The notes beneath the pieces are model-generated. The model was not told the origin of the DNA. It saw only the letters and a program-made list of their open reading frames with translations, and searched no databases. The position numbers were made by a program, and so were the translations under genes. This document shows, one piece after another, positions 15,743 to 24,740 of a DNA stretch of 39,294 nucleotides. The stretch covers positions 1 to 39,294 of the forward strand of contig CAZUQH010000006.1 of the NCBI GenBank assembly GCA_964622465.1. Reading direction: 5' to 3'. Position 1 is the first letter of the stretch; every line of letters starts with the position of its first letter. Source of the stretch: CAZUQH01 sp964622465. Its GTDB lineage: Bacteria > CG03 > CAZUQH01.

Positions 15743-16909
15743 ATGGACGATATGAATTATGGGTTTAGTGAAGAACAGATAATGATTCGTGACCTGGCGC
15801 GAAAAATTGCTCAGGAAAAAGTGCTTCCAAAAAGACAGGAGCTTGACGAGAAAAGTGAATTTCCGCGCGAGTTAATAAAAGAATTTGCTCAGGCAGATTT
15901 GTTTCGTGTATTTATCCCCGAGGAATACGACGGTCTTGGCGGAGGTTGTCTGGAAATGAGCATTGCTACCGAGGAACTAAGCCGTACCTGCGCAGGGGTA
16001 GCGGTCAGTTATGCAGCAAGCGCTCTCGGCGCTTTCCCGTTGCTTTTATTCGGGACAGAGGAACAGAAGAAAAAATATCTGCCACGTGTTGCGAGCGGGG
16101 AAATTTTGTGCGCTTATGGCTTGACGGAGCCGAATGCCGGCAGTGACGCAGCAGCAATAGAGACGACTGCACGTGAAGATGGCGATAATTATGTATTGAA
16201 CGGCACGAAAATATTCTGTACTAATGGTGGTGAAGCTGACCTGTATACGATTATCGCGATGACGGATAAATCACGTGGAGCAAGAGGTGCAACTGCTTTT
16301 CTTCTCGAAAAAGGTACGCCAGGTTTCAGTTTTGGCAAGAAAGAAGATAAACTTGGTATCCGCGCTTCAGCGACGCGGGAACTCGTATTCGAAAACGTTT
16401 CTGTTCCGAAAGAGAACATAGTTGGCCGTCCGGGGATGGGTTTCATGGTTGCAATGAAAGTTTTTGATACGACCAGGCCTGGAATCGGCGCACAGGCAGT
16501 TGGCATAGCACAGGGAGCACTTGATGCGGCACTGGAGTATGCTATTCAACGCAAACAGTTTGGCCAGACGATTGCATCTTTCCAGGTGATTCAGCACACA
16601 CTTGCAGATATGGCTATCCAGATAGAAGCAGCGCGTGGTCTTGTGTATAACGCAGCGCGTCTCATTGATTCTGGTGCAAAAAACGTTTCAATTTATAGCG
16701 CGATGGCAAAAACGTTTGCTTCCGACGTTGCTATGAAAGTTACGGTTGACGCCGTTCAGATATTCGGTGGTTATGGATATATGAAGGATTACCCTGTTGA
16801 AAAGATGATGCGCGATGCAAAGATAACTCAGATATATGAAGGGACTAATCAAATTCAGCGCAACGTTATCGCGCTTGGGTTGATAAAGCGCAGCAAAGGG
16901 AAGAAGTAA
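15743..16909 (+). CDS. Acyl-CoA dehydrogenase (butyryl-CoA dehydrogenase type)
   Basis: 388-residue flavoprotein oxidising or reducing the alpha-beta bond of short acyl-CoAs. AYGLTEPNAGSDAAA (FAD/substrate contact), FCTNGGEADLY, and QIFGGYGYMKDYPVEKMMRDAKITQ are family signatures; the glutamate in IYEGTNQIQR is the catalytic base at the position used by short- and medium-chain enzymes. A strong CAGGAGG ribosome site precedes ATG 15743. EtfB begins at the last base of the TAA stop. With ferredoxin-EtfA downstream, the likeliest role is enoyl-CoA reduction by an electron-bifurcating complex; the acyl substrate is unknown. Confidence 0.9.
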   Translation: MDDMNYGFSEEQIMIRDLARKIAQEKVLPKRQELDEKSEFPRELIKEFAQADLFRVFIPEEYDGLGGGCLEMSIATEELSRTCAGVAVSYAASALGAFPLLLFGTEEQKKKYLPRVASGEILCAYGLTEPNAGSDAAAIETTAREDGDNYVLNGTKIFCTNGGEADLYTIIAMTDKSRGARGATAFLLEKGTPGFSFGKKEDKLGIRASATRELVFENVSVPKENIVGRPGMGFMVAMKVFDTTRPGIGAQAVGIAQGALDAALEYAIQRKQFGQTIASFQVIQHTLADMAIQIEAARGLVYNAARLIDSGAKNVSIYSAMAKTFASDVAMKVTVDAVQIFGGYGYMKDYPVEKMMRDAKITQIYEGTNQIQRNVIALGLIKRSKGKK

Positions 16910-17694
16910 TGAATGTAATCGTATCAATTAAACAGGTGCCGGATACAACTGAGGTAAAAATAAACCCCCAGACGAACACTCTTGTGCGAGAGGGGGTAGC
17001 GAGTATTATTAATCCGTTTGACATGTACGCGATAGAAGAATCCTTGAGAATCAGGGAAAAGTGTGGTGGCAGGGTTACGGTTATAACTATGGGGCCACCG
17101 CAGGCAGAAGATGCATTGCGTTCTACGCTTGCTCTCGGCGTTGATGACGCCGTACTTCTGAGTGACCATGAGTTTGCAGGTGCTGATACTCTGGTAACCG
17201 GATATACGCTTGCAGCTGGTGTCCGTAAATTAGGAGAGTTTGACCTCATTATCTGTGGAAAACAGGCAGCAGATGGCGATACTGCACAGGTAGGCCCACA
17301 GCTTGCGCACCGGCTCGGCATACCATTTGTTACTTTCGTAAAGAAAATAGAGGAAATCCGTCCCGGATATCTGAGGGTAGAAAGAATGGTAGAAACAGGC
17401 TACGAGACAGTCGAGACAAAATTGCCTGCCCTCATAACAGTGGTAAAAGAAATAAATGAACCGCGAATGGAGTCACTGCGCGGCAAAATGAAAGCAGCGA
17501 AAGCACAGATCAACGTTTTTGGCGCCAGTGACCTTGATGTTGACCCATCCTGTCTCGGGTTGAAGGGTTCGCCAACTCAGGTTGTTACAATTTTTACCCC
17601 TCCACCAAGGCCTACAGGTAAAATATTTGAAGGCGAACCCGATACCGTTGTCGAAAAATTAACCAGCGAACTTAAGGAGCGGGGGCTTATTTAG
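16909..17694 (+). CDS. etfB: Electron transfer flavoprotein beta subunit, probably bifurcating type
   Basis: 261-residue EtfB. VSIKQVPDT at the N-terminus, NPFDMYAIEESLRIRE, and GKQAADGDTAQVGPQLA (about 117-133) are the stretches that characterise the electron-bifurcating group, which binds a second FAD instead of AMP. Start ATG shares a base with the preceding TAA (TAATG), and the stop shares a base with the next GTG. The tight overlap and order acyl-CoA dehydrogenase-EtfB-EtfA imply one complex. Confidence 0.92.
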   Translation: MNVIVSIKQVPDTTEVKINPQTNTLVREGVASIINPFDMYAIEESLRIREKCGGRVTVITMGPPQAEDALRSTLALGVDDAVLLSDHEFAGADTLVTGYTLAAGVRKLGEFDLIICGKQAADGDTAQVGPQLAHRLGIPFVTFVKKIEEIRPGYLRVERMVETGYETVETKLPALITVVKEINEPRMESLRGKMKAAKAQINVFGASDLDVDPSCLGLKGSPTQVVTIFTPPPRPTGKIFEGEPDTVVEKLTSELKERGLI

Positions 17695-18893
17695 TGGGTA
17701 TCAAGATAATAGCTGAGCGTTGTACTGGTTGCGGGTTATGCATTCAGTACTGTCCTTTCGCAGCAATAGAAATTATAGACAAAAAGGCCGTAGTTGGACC
17801 GGCATGCACTCTGTGTGGAGCGTGTATCGATGGTTGTCCAGAAGAAGCGCTTGTCCTTGAGTGTGAACCAGAAAAACCAAAACAGCAGGTAGGCGTCTAT
17901 AAGAACGTATGGATATTTGCTGAGGAGCATAATGGAACAGTAGATAGTACGGCATACGAATTGCTTGGCGCCGGCAGGACGCTTGCTGATAAACTTGGCG
18001 TTGAGCAGGTGGCGATATTGCTTGGTGAAAAAGTTGAAGATAATGCTGCAAAGGAATTGGTGCGCTATGGCGCAGACAGAGTTATTGTCGTTGAAGACCC
18101 CCAACTCAAGTTTTTCCGGCCAGAAGTATATTCCAGCGTTTTGAAAAAATTGGTGGAAAAATATCATCCTGAGATTATTCTCGGTAGTGCAACTTCAACG
18201 GGGCGTTCTCTTTTACCAAAACTTGCTGCATCACTCGAAACCGGTTTGACTGCCGATTGCACTGGTCTTAATATTGATACAGAAAGACACATTCTCCTTC
18301 AGACCAGGCCTGCATTTGGTGGAAACATAATGGCAACGATTATTTGCCCGGACAACCGCCCGCAAATGGCAACTGTCCGGCCGAGAGTAATGAAACCGCT
18401 TGACATGGACGTTGGAAGAAAAGGGGATGTGGTGAGGGAAGAAGTAACGGTTTCTGAAAAAGACATTTGGACACGCGTGCTTGAGGTGGTTGGGGACCCG
18501 ACGCTTCAAGTCAACCTTCAGGATGCAGAAATAATCGTGTCCGGCGGGCGTGGTCTGGGTGGGCCGGAAAATTTCAAGATTATAAGGGAATTAGCAGACG
18601 CTCTTGGCGGAGCAGTCGGGTCTTCGCGTGCCGCGGTTGATGCCGGATGGATTCCTTATTCGCATCAGGTCGGGCAGACGGGTAAAACGGTATGTCCAAA
18701 AATATACATTGCGTGTGGCATATCCGGACAAATTCAGCATCTGGTCGGAATGCAATCATCGGATATTATCATTGCCATAAACCGTGACATGTATGCCCCG
18801 ATATTTAAGGTCGCAAACTACGGTATCATAGGCGACCTCTTTGAAATCGTGCCTGTGTTAACACGCAGGGTAAAAGAAATTAAGGGTAAATAG
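17694..18893 (+). CDS. etfA: Electron transfer flavoprotein alpha subunit with N-terminal 2[4Fe-4S] ferredoxin domain
   Basis: 399-residue protein. Residues 1-60 form a two-cluster ferredoxin domain with C10, C13, C16, C20 and C38, C41, C44, C48, each set a CxxCxxCxxxCP motif. The rest is EtfA: the C-terminal FAD domain has GGRGLGGPENF, SRAAVDAGW and HQVGQTGKTVCPKIYIACGISG. Ordinary EtfA is about 320-340 residues; the extra ferredoxin domain is found in bifurcating systems such as caffeyl-CoA reductase of Acetobacterium (CarE). Starts at GTG 17694 overlapping the EtfB stop. Probably passes low-potential electrons to ferredoxin. smc follows 4 nt later. Confidence 0.92.
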   Translation: MGIKIIAERCTGCGLCIQYCPFAAIEIIDKKAVVGPACTLCGACIDGCPEEALVLECEPEKPKQQVGVYKNVWIFAEEHNGTVDSTAYELLGAGRTLADKLGVEQVAILLGEKVEDNAAKELVRYGADRVIVVEDPQLKFFRPEVYSSVLKKLVEKYHPEIILGSATSTGRSLLPKLAASLETGLTADCTGLNIDTERHILLQTRPAFGGNIMATIICPDNRPQMATVRPRVMKPLDMDVGRKGDVVREEVTVSEKDIWTRVLEVVGDPTLQVNLQDAEIIVSGGRGLGGPENFKIIRELADALGGAVGSSRAAVDAGWIPYSHQVGQTGKTVCPKIYIACGISGQIQHLVGMQSSDIIIAINRDMYAPIFKVANYGIIGDLFEIVPVLTRRVKEIKGK

Positions 18894-18897
18894 TTTC

Positions 18898-21800
18898 ATG
18901 TATTTTAAGAAATTAGAAATATGTGGTTTTAAATCGTTTGCCGACAGGACGAAATTTGAGTTTGAGCCGGGTATTTCAGCAGTAGTCGGTCCGAATGGTT
19001 GCGGGAAGACAAACGTAGTTGACGCAATCCGGTGGGTGCTTGGTTCTCAAAGTCCCCGTGAGTTGAGGGCGAGCAAAATGGAAGACCTTATCTTTAATGG
19101 CTCACAGAGTAGAAAACCATCAAATTACGCAGAGGTCTTACTTACCATAGATAATTCCGATTCCTCACTCTCTCTCGACTATCCCGAGGTCGCAGTTACA
19201 CGCCGTTTATACCGTTCCGGAGAAAGCGAATATTTGATAAACAAACAGAAAGTACGTCTCAAGGACATTATAGATTTGTTCCTTGACAGTGGTCTTGGTG
19301 CCGGGTCGTACGCTGTTCTGGAAGAAGCACGCATTAAATTTATTCTTCACAGTCGTCCTGAAGAAAGAAGAGAACTTTTTGAGGATGCCGCTGAAATTGG
19401 GCGCTACCAGTATCGTCGCGAGGAAGCAGTGAGACGATTGGATAAAACAAAACTGAATCTCTCACGCCTGGATGACGTACTGGTAGAAGTAAGCCGCCAG
19501 GCAAAAACGATAGGATATCAGGTTCGTAAGGCAAAGATATATGAGAGATATACAGAGCGTTTGGCAGGGCTTAAAATACAACGGTTACTCTGCGATTATA
19601 GAAGTTGCAGTAAGGACCTGCCGTCCGTTTCGGCTGAAATGGCCTTAAAGAAGCAACAGACCGACAAACTGAAAAAAGACCTTGATAACGTTCAAGAGCA
19701 ACTTGAGAAAGAGCGCCATGAATCTGAGTCACGAGATTCCGAGCTGCTTGAATTTCAGTCAAAGATGGTACAGATTGCTGGTGAGGTTGCCAGAATAGAG
19801 GACCATTCAAGGAATTATGAGCAGAGAGGACAGGAATTAGAAACACTTTTTTCTAATTCTGCTCAAGCAAAGGAGCAGTGGACAGAACGAAAAGAAAACT
19901 TTGGCAGGACTTATGAGCAATTTTCCAGTGAACTGAAGAATCTTGAAAACCAGCAGAAAGAACTCGGTGAACAACTGAAATTTGCATCTAATGAGGAGGA
20001 GTCTGAAAACAAGGACATTGAGTCCTATAAGGAAAAAATTACTCATGAAAAAGAAAAGGAATCTGCAATCAGAAGCCAGATAAACGATATTGATAATGAA
20101 ATACGTACCTGCGAGTTTGCAGCCGAGGTAGCGAGACAAAAAGTCGGGCTTATTGACATGAGGACCGAAGGATACCAGAGAGAGATGGCGGAAATCAAAG
20201 AGACGTCAGCAGAATTGAAAATGAAAGTAAATGGACTTGATAAGGAATATGATAGTGCAACTGACAGCAGGCACAAGTGCGAAGCTTCCATCAAAGAGTG
20301 TAGTACGCGTATAAAATATATTGATGGCAGCTTGAGAGGAATGGCTGTCTGGGAAGAGGAAAGGAAATCTCATCCAAGTTATGCAATTTTTGAGGCACTT
20401 CATCAGGCAAATATAATCAAAAACGGCAGCCGCTTAATCGACCTTGTTGAGGTACCCAGGGACTTGAGGTGGGTTGTTGGGCGCCTGCTTGGCGACCGCC
20501 TGTTCTGGATAATATGTGAGACAAGAGATGAAGCCGAAAAGTCAATTAACTACCTGAGAGAAGGAAATCGTGGCTACGCCTTTTTTCTCATACTTGAAGA
20601 ATGTACCACTGCCGCCGGAGAGGGTGTTCAGGAAGAAGCCGCAGGCGTTTCAATTGTTGACCGTCTGAATTTTGATAGGTACTGGTCAAATGCAGTCCAA
20701 ACCGCATTTAGTGGCATAAGATTAGTTCCGTCTGTTTCGGATGGGACAGTGGGACAGGCAATTCTGGTGGATGATACGGGTAGAGTGCGGATGCGCGGCG
20801 GGATTGGTGGCGGCGTAAGTGAAGGTGAGCTTACAAGAGAGCACCTCAGACAGGAAAAGGAGTCCCTTGGAGAGGAATTATCCCGGTTTGAAGGCACGCT
20901 AAGGGAAATTGATGAAGGACTTCACACGCTTGAGGTGCGCCGTGTGGAGGCGAATACCGAGATTTCGCAAGTTGAAACTATAACGTCCAGGTTGGAAAAA
21001 GAATGCAAACAGTTAAGGCGGGAGAAAGAGGATGCAGAAAAAGAAATAGACGTCCAGCAGCAAAAAACACAGGGACTGCAAACAGGTAAAACGGTTCTGG
21101 AACGTGAGATTAAGGAACAGCAATCTAAAGTCAAGGAATGTGAAGAAATGTTATCCGAATGTATTTCGAAAGACAATAAGTTACATGAGCAAGTGGTAAT
21201 ACTTAAATTCAAATTAGATGGATTGAAGATGGCAATCGCTGAAAGACAACGGACGCTGGAAACCCTGACAGGCGAAATACAACATGCAGATGTTATGCTT
21301 TCAAATATTTCCAATAATATGGAAGAGATACAGGAAAAGATACGTGGACATAAGCAGAATCATATAGATGAGGAAGGGAAGTCCGTTGCATTGGAAGCAG
21401 AACGTGACAAATTATCAAAAACAATAGAAAAATTAAGAGATGATAGAATTGAGGCGCAAGAAAAAATGCATGAAAAGCAAACTCTGGTAGAAAGAATGCG
21501 TGGACAGTATGATACTTCTGCCATAGAGTTGTCCAGATGCCAGTTAAACCACAGCGAAGTAAGCATGAAGATTAACGAGCTCAATCAGAGATTGACACAG
21601 GAGTTTGAGATATCGCTTGAAGAGGCCTTAAAGAAATATCCAGAGAAAGAAAATGAACCACCGTTTGATGACCGTGCGATTGCACGGCTCCAACGAAGGA
21701 TAGAAAATCTTGGGCCGATAAATATGGCGGCACCAGAAGAATATGAAACCCTGAATGAGAGAGAAAAGTTTCTCCAGACGCAGCATAAAGACGTAGAACA

Positions 21801-22329
21801 GGCAATTGTAGACCTTGAAAAACTCATCGCCGAACTTGACAGGACAGCGAGGACAAAATTTGTGGAGTCGTTTGAAAAGGTAAGGCGCAATTTTCAGAAG
21901 GTTTTCAATGACCTGTTTGAGGGTGGCACAAGCGATCTAATATTAACTCAAGCTGAAGACCCTCTATCTGCTGGCGTTGAGATTATCGCACAGCCACCTG
22001 GAAAGAGACTGCAAAGTATAACGCTGTTGTCGGCAGGCGAGCAGACACTATGTGCAATTGCGCTTTTGTTTGCTTTTTTTATGGCAAAGCCCTCACCATT
22101 TTCTGTCCTGGACGAAATAGATTCCCCGCTTGACGATTCTAATATCCGCCGTTTTGCGAATTTGCTGGACCAATTTTCCGACCAGACACAATTCCTGGTA
22201 GTTACGCACAACAAGAGCACGATGGAGGCGGCAGATAGAATGTTTGGAATTACGATGGAAGAATTCGGTGTTTCCAAACTGATTTCTGTACGTTTGCATC
22301 GTGAGGGCACCCAACAGCTCGTGGCGTAA
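18898..22329 (+). CDS. smc: Chromosome partition protein SMC
   Basis: 1143-residue condensin ATPase. N-terminal Walker A is GPNGCGKT (31-38). Two long coiled coils flank a hinge at about 490-650 that ends near RMRGGIGGG. The C-terminal head has the ABC signature as LLSAGEQTL (1043-1051; the usual LSGGE is LSAGE) and Walker B VLDEID (1070-1075), then VTHNK. Partners ScpA and ScpB are encoded separately at 31-32.6 kb in this window. It compacts and segregates the chromosome. The first gene of a run with a glycosyltransferase, a phosphoesterase and a kinase-like gene, which is not a usual smc neighbourhood. Confidence 0.96.
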   Translation: MYFKKLEICGFKSFADRTKFEFEPGISAVVGPNGCGKTNVVDAIRWVLGSQSPRELRASKMEDLIFNGSQSRKPSNYAEVLLTIDNSDSSLSLDYPEVAVTRRLYRSGESEYLINKQKVRLKDIIDLFLDSGLGAGSYAVLEEARIKFILHSRPEERRELFEDAAEIGRYQYRREEAVRRLDKTKLNLSRLDDVLVEVSRQAKTIGYQVRKAKIYERYTERLAGLKIQRLLCDYRSCSKDLPSVSAEMALKKQQTDKLKKDLDNVQEQLEKERHESESRDSELLEFQSKMVQIAGEVARIEDHSRNYEQRGQELETLFSNSAQAKEQWTERKENFGRTYEQFSSELKNLENQQKELGEQLKFASNEEESENKDIESYKEKITHEKEKESAIRSQINDIDNEIRTCEFAAEVARQKVGLIDMRTEGYQREMAEIKETSAELKMKVNGLDKEYDSATDSRHKCEASIKECSTRIKYIDGSLRGMAVWEEERKSHPSYAIFEALHQANIIKNGSRLIDLVEVPRDLRWVVGRLLGDRLFWIICETRDEAEKSINYLREGNRGYAFFLILEECTTAAGEGVQEEAAGVSIVDRLNFDRYWSNAVQTAFSGIRLVPSVSDGTVGQAILVDDTGRVRMRGGIGGGVSEGELTREHLRQEKESLGEELSRFEGTLREIDEGLHTLEVRRVEANTEISQVETITSRLEKECKQLRREKEDAEKEIDVQQQKTQGLQTGKTVLEREIKEQQSKVKECEEMLSECISKDNKLHEQVVILKFKLDGLKMAIAERQRTLETLTGEIQHADVMLSNISNNMEEIQEKIRGHKQNHIDEEGKSVALEAERDKLSKTIEKLRDDRIEAQEKMHEKQTLVERMRGQYDTSAIELSRCQLNHSEVSMKINELNQRLTQEFEISLEEALKKYPEKENEPPFDDRAIARLQRRIENLGPINMAAPEEYETLNEREKFLQTQHKDVEQAIVDLEKLIAELDRTARTKFVESFEKVRRNFQKVFNDLFEGGTSDLILTQAEDPLSAGVEIIAQPPGKRLQSITLLSAGEQTLCAIALLFAFFMAKPSPFSVLDEIDSPLDDSNIRRFANLLDQFSDQTQFLVVTHNKSTMEAADRMFGITMEEFGVSKLISVRLHREGTQQLVA

Positions 22330-22333
22330 AACC

Positions 22334-23077
22334 GTGCAAATAAAACTACTTGGCGTTCGACTTGAGTGTACCGATATCAACGGTGCAGTCAAGTTCATAG
22401 CAACTCTCGTAGCTACCCACAAACAGCATCTCGTAGTCACTGCTAATTCCCTTATGGTGAGGGATTCCTGGACAGATGCAGGGTTAAAAAAAGCGTTGAA
22501 CTGCGCATCTATAATAGTAACTGATGGTATCGGATTAGTTTGGGCTGCCCGGTTATTAAAGAGAAAGCGTCTACAGCGTATACCCGGTATTGAGCTAATG
22601 GCAGCTCTATGCGAAGAAGCAGAACGTCACAATTGGAGGATTTTTGTATTTGGTGGACGTCCTCGAGTCAACGAAAAAACAGTGCAAATACTGACACAAA
22701 AATATCCATTGATGAAAATTGTAGGGTATAAACATGGATATATGGAGCAGGTATCTAAAGCGTCGCTCATAGAAGAAATACGCTTGAGCAAACCGGATAT
22801 CGTATTTGTTGGTCTTGGCGGTGGCTGGCAGGAAAAATGGTTTCTTGATAACAGGAAAAACCTGCCCTCTGCAGTGTTTATTGGCATTGGTGGTTCGCTT
22901 GACGTCCTTGCAGGCCGTCTCAAGCGTGCGCCAGTGATTATTCGCAATATAGGACTGGAATGGCTCTGGCGTCTGTTGATAGAACCTACCCGATTGGTGC
23001 GTCAGTTCGGACTCGCTATGTTTGCTGCTCGTGTACTTGATGAGTTTATGTTGACAGTTAGAGTACAGAGGTGTTGA
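22334..23077 (+). CDS. WecG/TagA/CpsF-family glycosyltransferase
   Basis: About 247 residues (GT26). VTANSLMV, VTDGIGLVWAARLL, RIPGIELM, FVFGG and FVGLGGGWQEKWF match the conserved blocks of N-acetylmannosaminyl/N-acetylmannosaminuronyl transferases, and IGGSLDVLAG-x-KRAP is the terminal signature. The start is uncertain: GTG 22334, five bases after the smc stop, places LLGVRLECTDI where the family usually begins, whereas ATG 22301 would overlap smc. It adds the second sugar to a lipid-linked glycan, so it probably works with the WecA-type enzyme encoded at 952 although the genes are 20 kb apart. Confidence 0.85.
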   Translation: MQIKLLGVRLECTDINGAVKFIATLVATHKQHLVVTANSLMVRDSWTDAGLKKALNCASIIVTDGIGLVWAARLLKRKRLQRIPGIELMAALCEEAERHNWRIFVFGGRPRVNEKTVQILTQKYPLMKIVGYKHGYMEQVSKASLIEEIRLSKPDIVFVGLGGGWQEKWFLDNRKNLPSAVFIGIGGSLDVLAGRLKRAPVIIRNIGLEWLWRLLIEPTRLVRQFGLAMFAARVLDEFMLTVRVQRC

Positions 23078-23818
23078 TTGATATACGCTATTCTTGCCGA
23101 TATCCATAGTAACCTACCTGCACTGAAAACGGCAATTTCATGGTTAGAGAACAAAGGAACCATTCAATATATTGTTCTTGGTGACATTGTCGGTTACGGA
23201 CCACATCCAAACGAATGTATAGAGGCAATACAAAAGTTATCTCCAGCTATTCTGATTAAAGGTAATCATGATTATGCTTCATCCGAAGATATTCCTCTGG
23301 ATGATTTTAATCCATACGCAAAAGAGGCAATTCTGTGGACCAGGTCTCATCTTTTACCAGGCAATATCAACTATTTGAGAAATCTGCCAGAACGCGCTCA
23401 ATTAAGTGGTATACTCTTGGTTCATGGTTCACCGCGCGATCCGCTAAACGAATATCTTACGGACGACATAAAATTTGTCAGATGCACGGAAATGCCAGAT
23501 ATTCCGAAAGTTTGTTTTGTAGGGCACAGTCATTACCCTCTGCTTTTTGTTAGACAGAAAGGCGGCCCCGCGTCTCACTCTTTGCTTTTGGATGGAGATT
23601 CGATACAACTTGCCCCTGGCAACTATTATGCTCTCAATCCAGGTAGTATAGGTCAGCCGCGCGATGGCGATCCACGTTTATCCTTTGCGCTCTGGGATAG
23701 TGATAAGAGTACTTTTACGATAGTCCGCCTGAAATATGATATTTCAAGGACACAAAAAGATATGCTCAAGGCAGGTTTGCCTGAATTTTTAGTCCATCGG
23801 CTGGAGACCGGAAAGTAG
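23078..23818 (+). CDS. Calcineurin-like metallophosphoesterase (YfcE/MJ0936-like)
   Basis: 246-residue dimetal phosphoesterase. All motifs are visible: DIHSN (Asp/His), GDIVGYGPHP (Asp), KGNHDYA (Asn-His), VHGSP (His) and GHSHYPL (His-x-His). It starts at TTG 23078 directly after the TGA stop of the glycosyltransferase, giving the normal IYAILADIHSNLPAL N-terminus. Family members hydrolyse phosphodiesters or act as protein phosphatases. It ends 2 nt before a Ser/Thr kinase-like gene, so a kinase-phosphatase pair is possible but unproven. Confidence 0.88.
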   Translation: MIYAILADIHSNLPALKTAISWLENKGTIQYIVLGDIVGYGPHPNECIEAIQKLSPAILIKGNHDYASSEDIPLDDFNPYAKEAILWTRSHLLPGNINYLRNLPERAQLSGILLVHGSPRDPLNEYLTDDIKFVRCTEMPDIPKVCFVGHSHYPLLFVRQKGGPASHSLLLDGDSIQLAPGNYYALNPGSIGQPRDGDPRLSFALWDSDKSTFTIVRLKYDISRTQKDMLKAGLPEFLVHRLETGK

Positions 23819-23820
23819 AA

Positions 23821-24669
23821 ATGCAAGAGGATGTTATTGGCAAAATAATCCAGGGAAAATATGAGATTGAGAAAGAAATAAACCATGGGAATATGGGGGT
23901 AATCTATCAGGCCAGGCGAATAGAAGATAATATGACAGTTGCTTTGAAATTTCCTTCTAAATCTACCTCGCTGGAGAAATTCAGGCAGATTGCGGTGCTC
24001 TCCAGTTCACTTGAGTCACCTGGAATTGCCAAAGTATATGAGCACGGAGGCGTTTCTGAACCATTTGTCGTGATGGAATATCTGGACGGAGAGCCACTTT
24101 CTGATTTTCTTTCAAGGCATAAACGTCTTAGTCCTACCCGTGCAGCAGCGATTGCTCTTGAGTGTTCCAGGATACTTCAATATCTTCACTCAAGATACGT
24201 TGTTCATAACGACGTAAAACCTGCCAACATTTTCATTTTACGTACTGGTGAAATCAAATTACTAGACCTTGGGGTTGCAAAAACGGAGTCACTACCTGGT
24301 GGCTCAGCAGGTGACAATTTTGGAGGCAGCCCTGAGTATTCGGCACCGGAACGTAGACAGGGGATATCAACCCCCGAGACAGATGTGTATTCACTAGGCA
24401 AGACCTTACTTGAGATGCTGACGGGGCATACCTTTGTGACGGGAAGATGGCCAGTGCTTCCACCCACGCTTGTTAAAATTGTGAAGAAGTGTCTCCAGCA
24501 GAAACCACAAATGCGCTATCGGAATATGGAAGCACTTGCAGAAGACATCGAGCGGTTTATGACCCGGCAACAGGGCTTAAGGCGTAAAATCCCCTTCACA
24601 GGATTATGGGTAATACTCATACTCGTAGCTTTAGTACTAGCCGTAATCGCCCTGGCAATGCTTCTTTAG
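23821..24669 (+). CDS. Membrane-anchored Ser/Thr kinase-like protein with altered motifs
   Basis: 282 residues: a kinase domain (about 14-240) and one C-terminal transmembrane helix (about 259-281) with nothing beyond it, so the kinase faces the cytoplasm. GNMGVIYQA is the glycine-rich loop, K43 (VALKF) the ATP lysine, HNDVKPAN (129-136) the catalytic loop and DLG (149-151) the metal loop; GSPEYSAPER follows. HRD is HND and DFG is DLG, and the alpha-C glutamate is not obvious, but K43, D131, N136 and D149 remain, so activity is still possible. It lacks the extracellular PASTA repeats of classical PknB. It is probably coexpressed with the metallophosphoesterase upstream. Confidence 0.85.
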   Translation: MQEDVIGKIIQGKYEIEKEINHGNMGVIYQARRIEDNMTVALKFPSKSTSLEKFRQIAVLSSSLESPGIAKVYEHGGVSEPFVVMEYLDGEPLSDFLSRHKRLSPTRAAAIALECSRILQYLHSRYVVHNDVKPANIFILRTGEIKLLDLGVAKTESLPGGSAGDNFGGSPEYSAPERRQGISTPETDVYSLGKTLLEMLTGHTFVTGRWPVLPPTLVKIVKKCLQQKPQMRYRNMEALAEDIERFMTRQQGLRRKIPFTGLWVILILVALVLAVIALAMLL

Positions 24670-24681
24670 ATAGTTAGATGC

Positions 24682-24710
24682 TTGACAGTTTCAGAGTAAG
24701 AGGGTAAAAT
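24682..24710 (+). promoter_or_regulatory. Strong sigma70-type promoter for the LysM gene
   Basis: TTGACA (24682-24687), exact 17-bp spacer and TAAAAT (24705-24710) lie in the 71-nt gap after the kinase-like gene. Transcription would begin about 24717, leaving a leader of about 24 nt that contains the GGAGGTG ribosome site of the LysM gene. Confidence 0.65.
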
Positions 24711-24740
24711 ATTTTCAAATGCTTATGGAGGTGCAATTGG

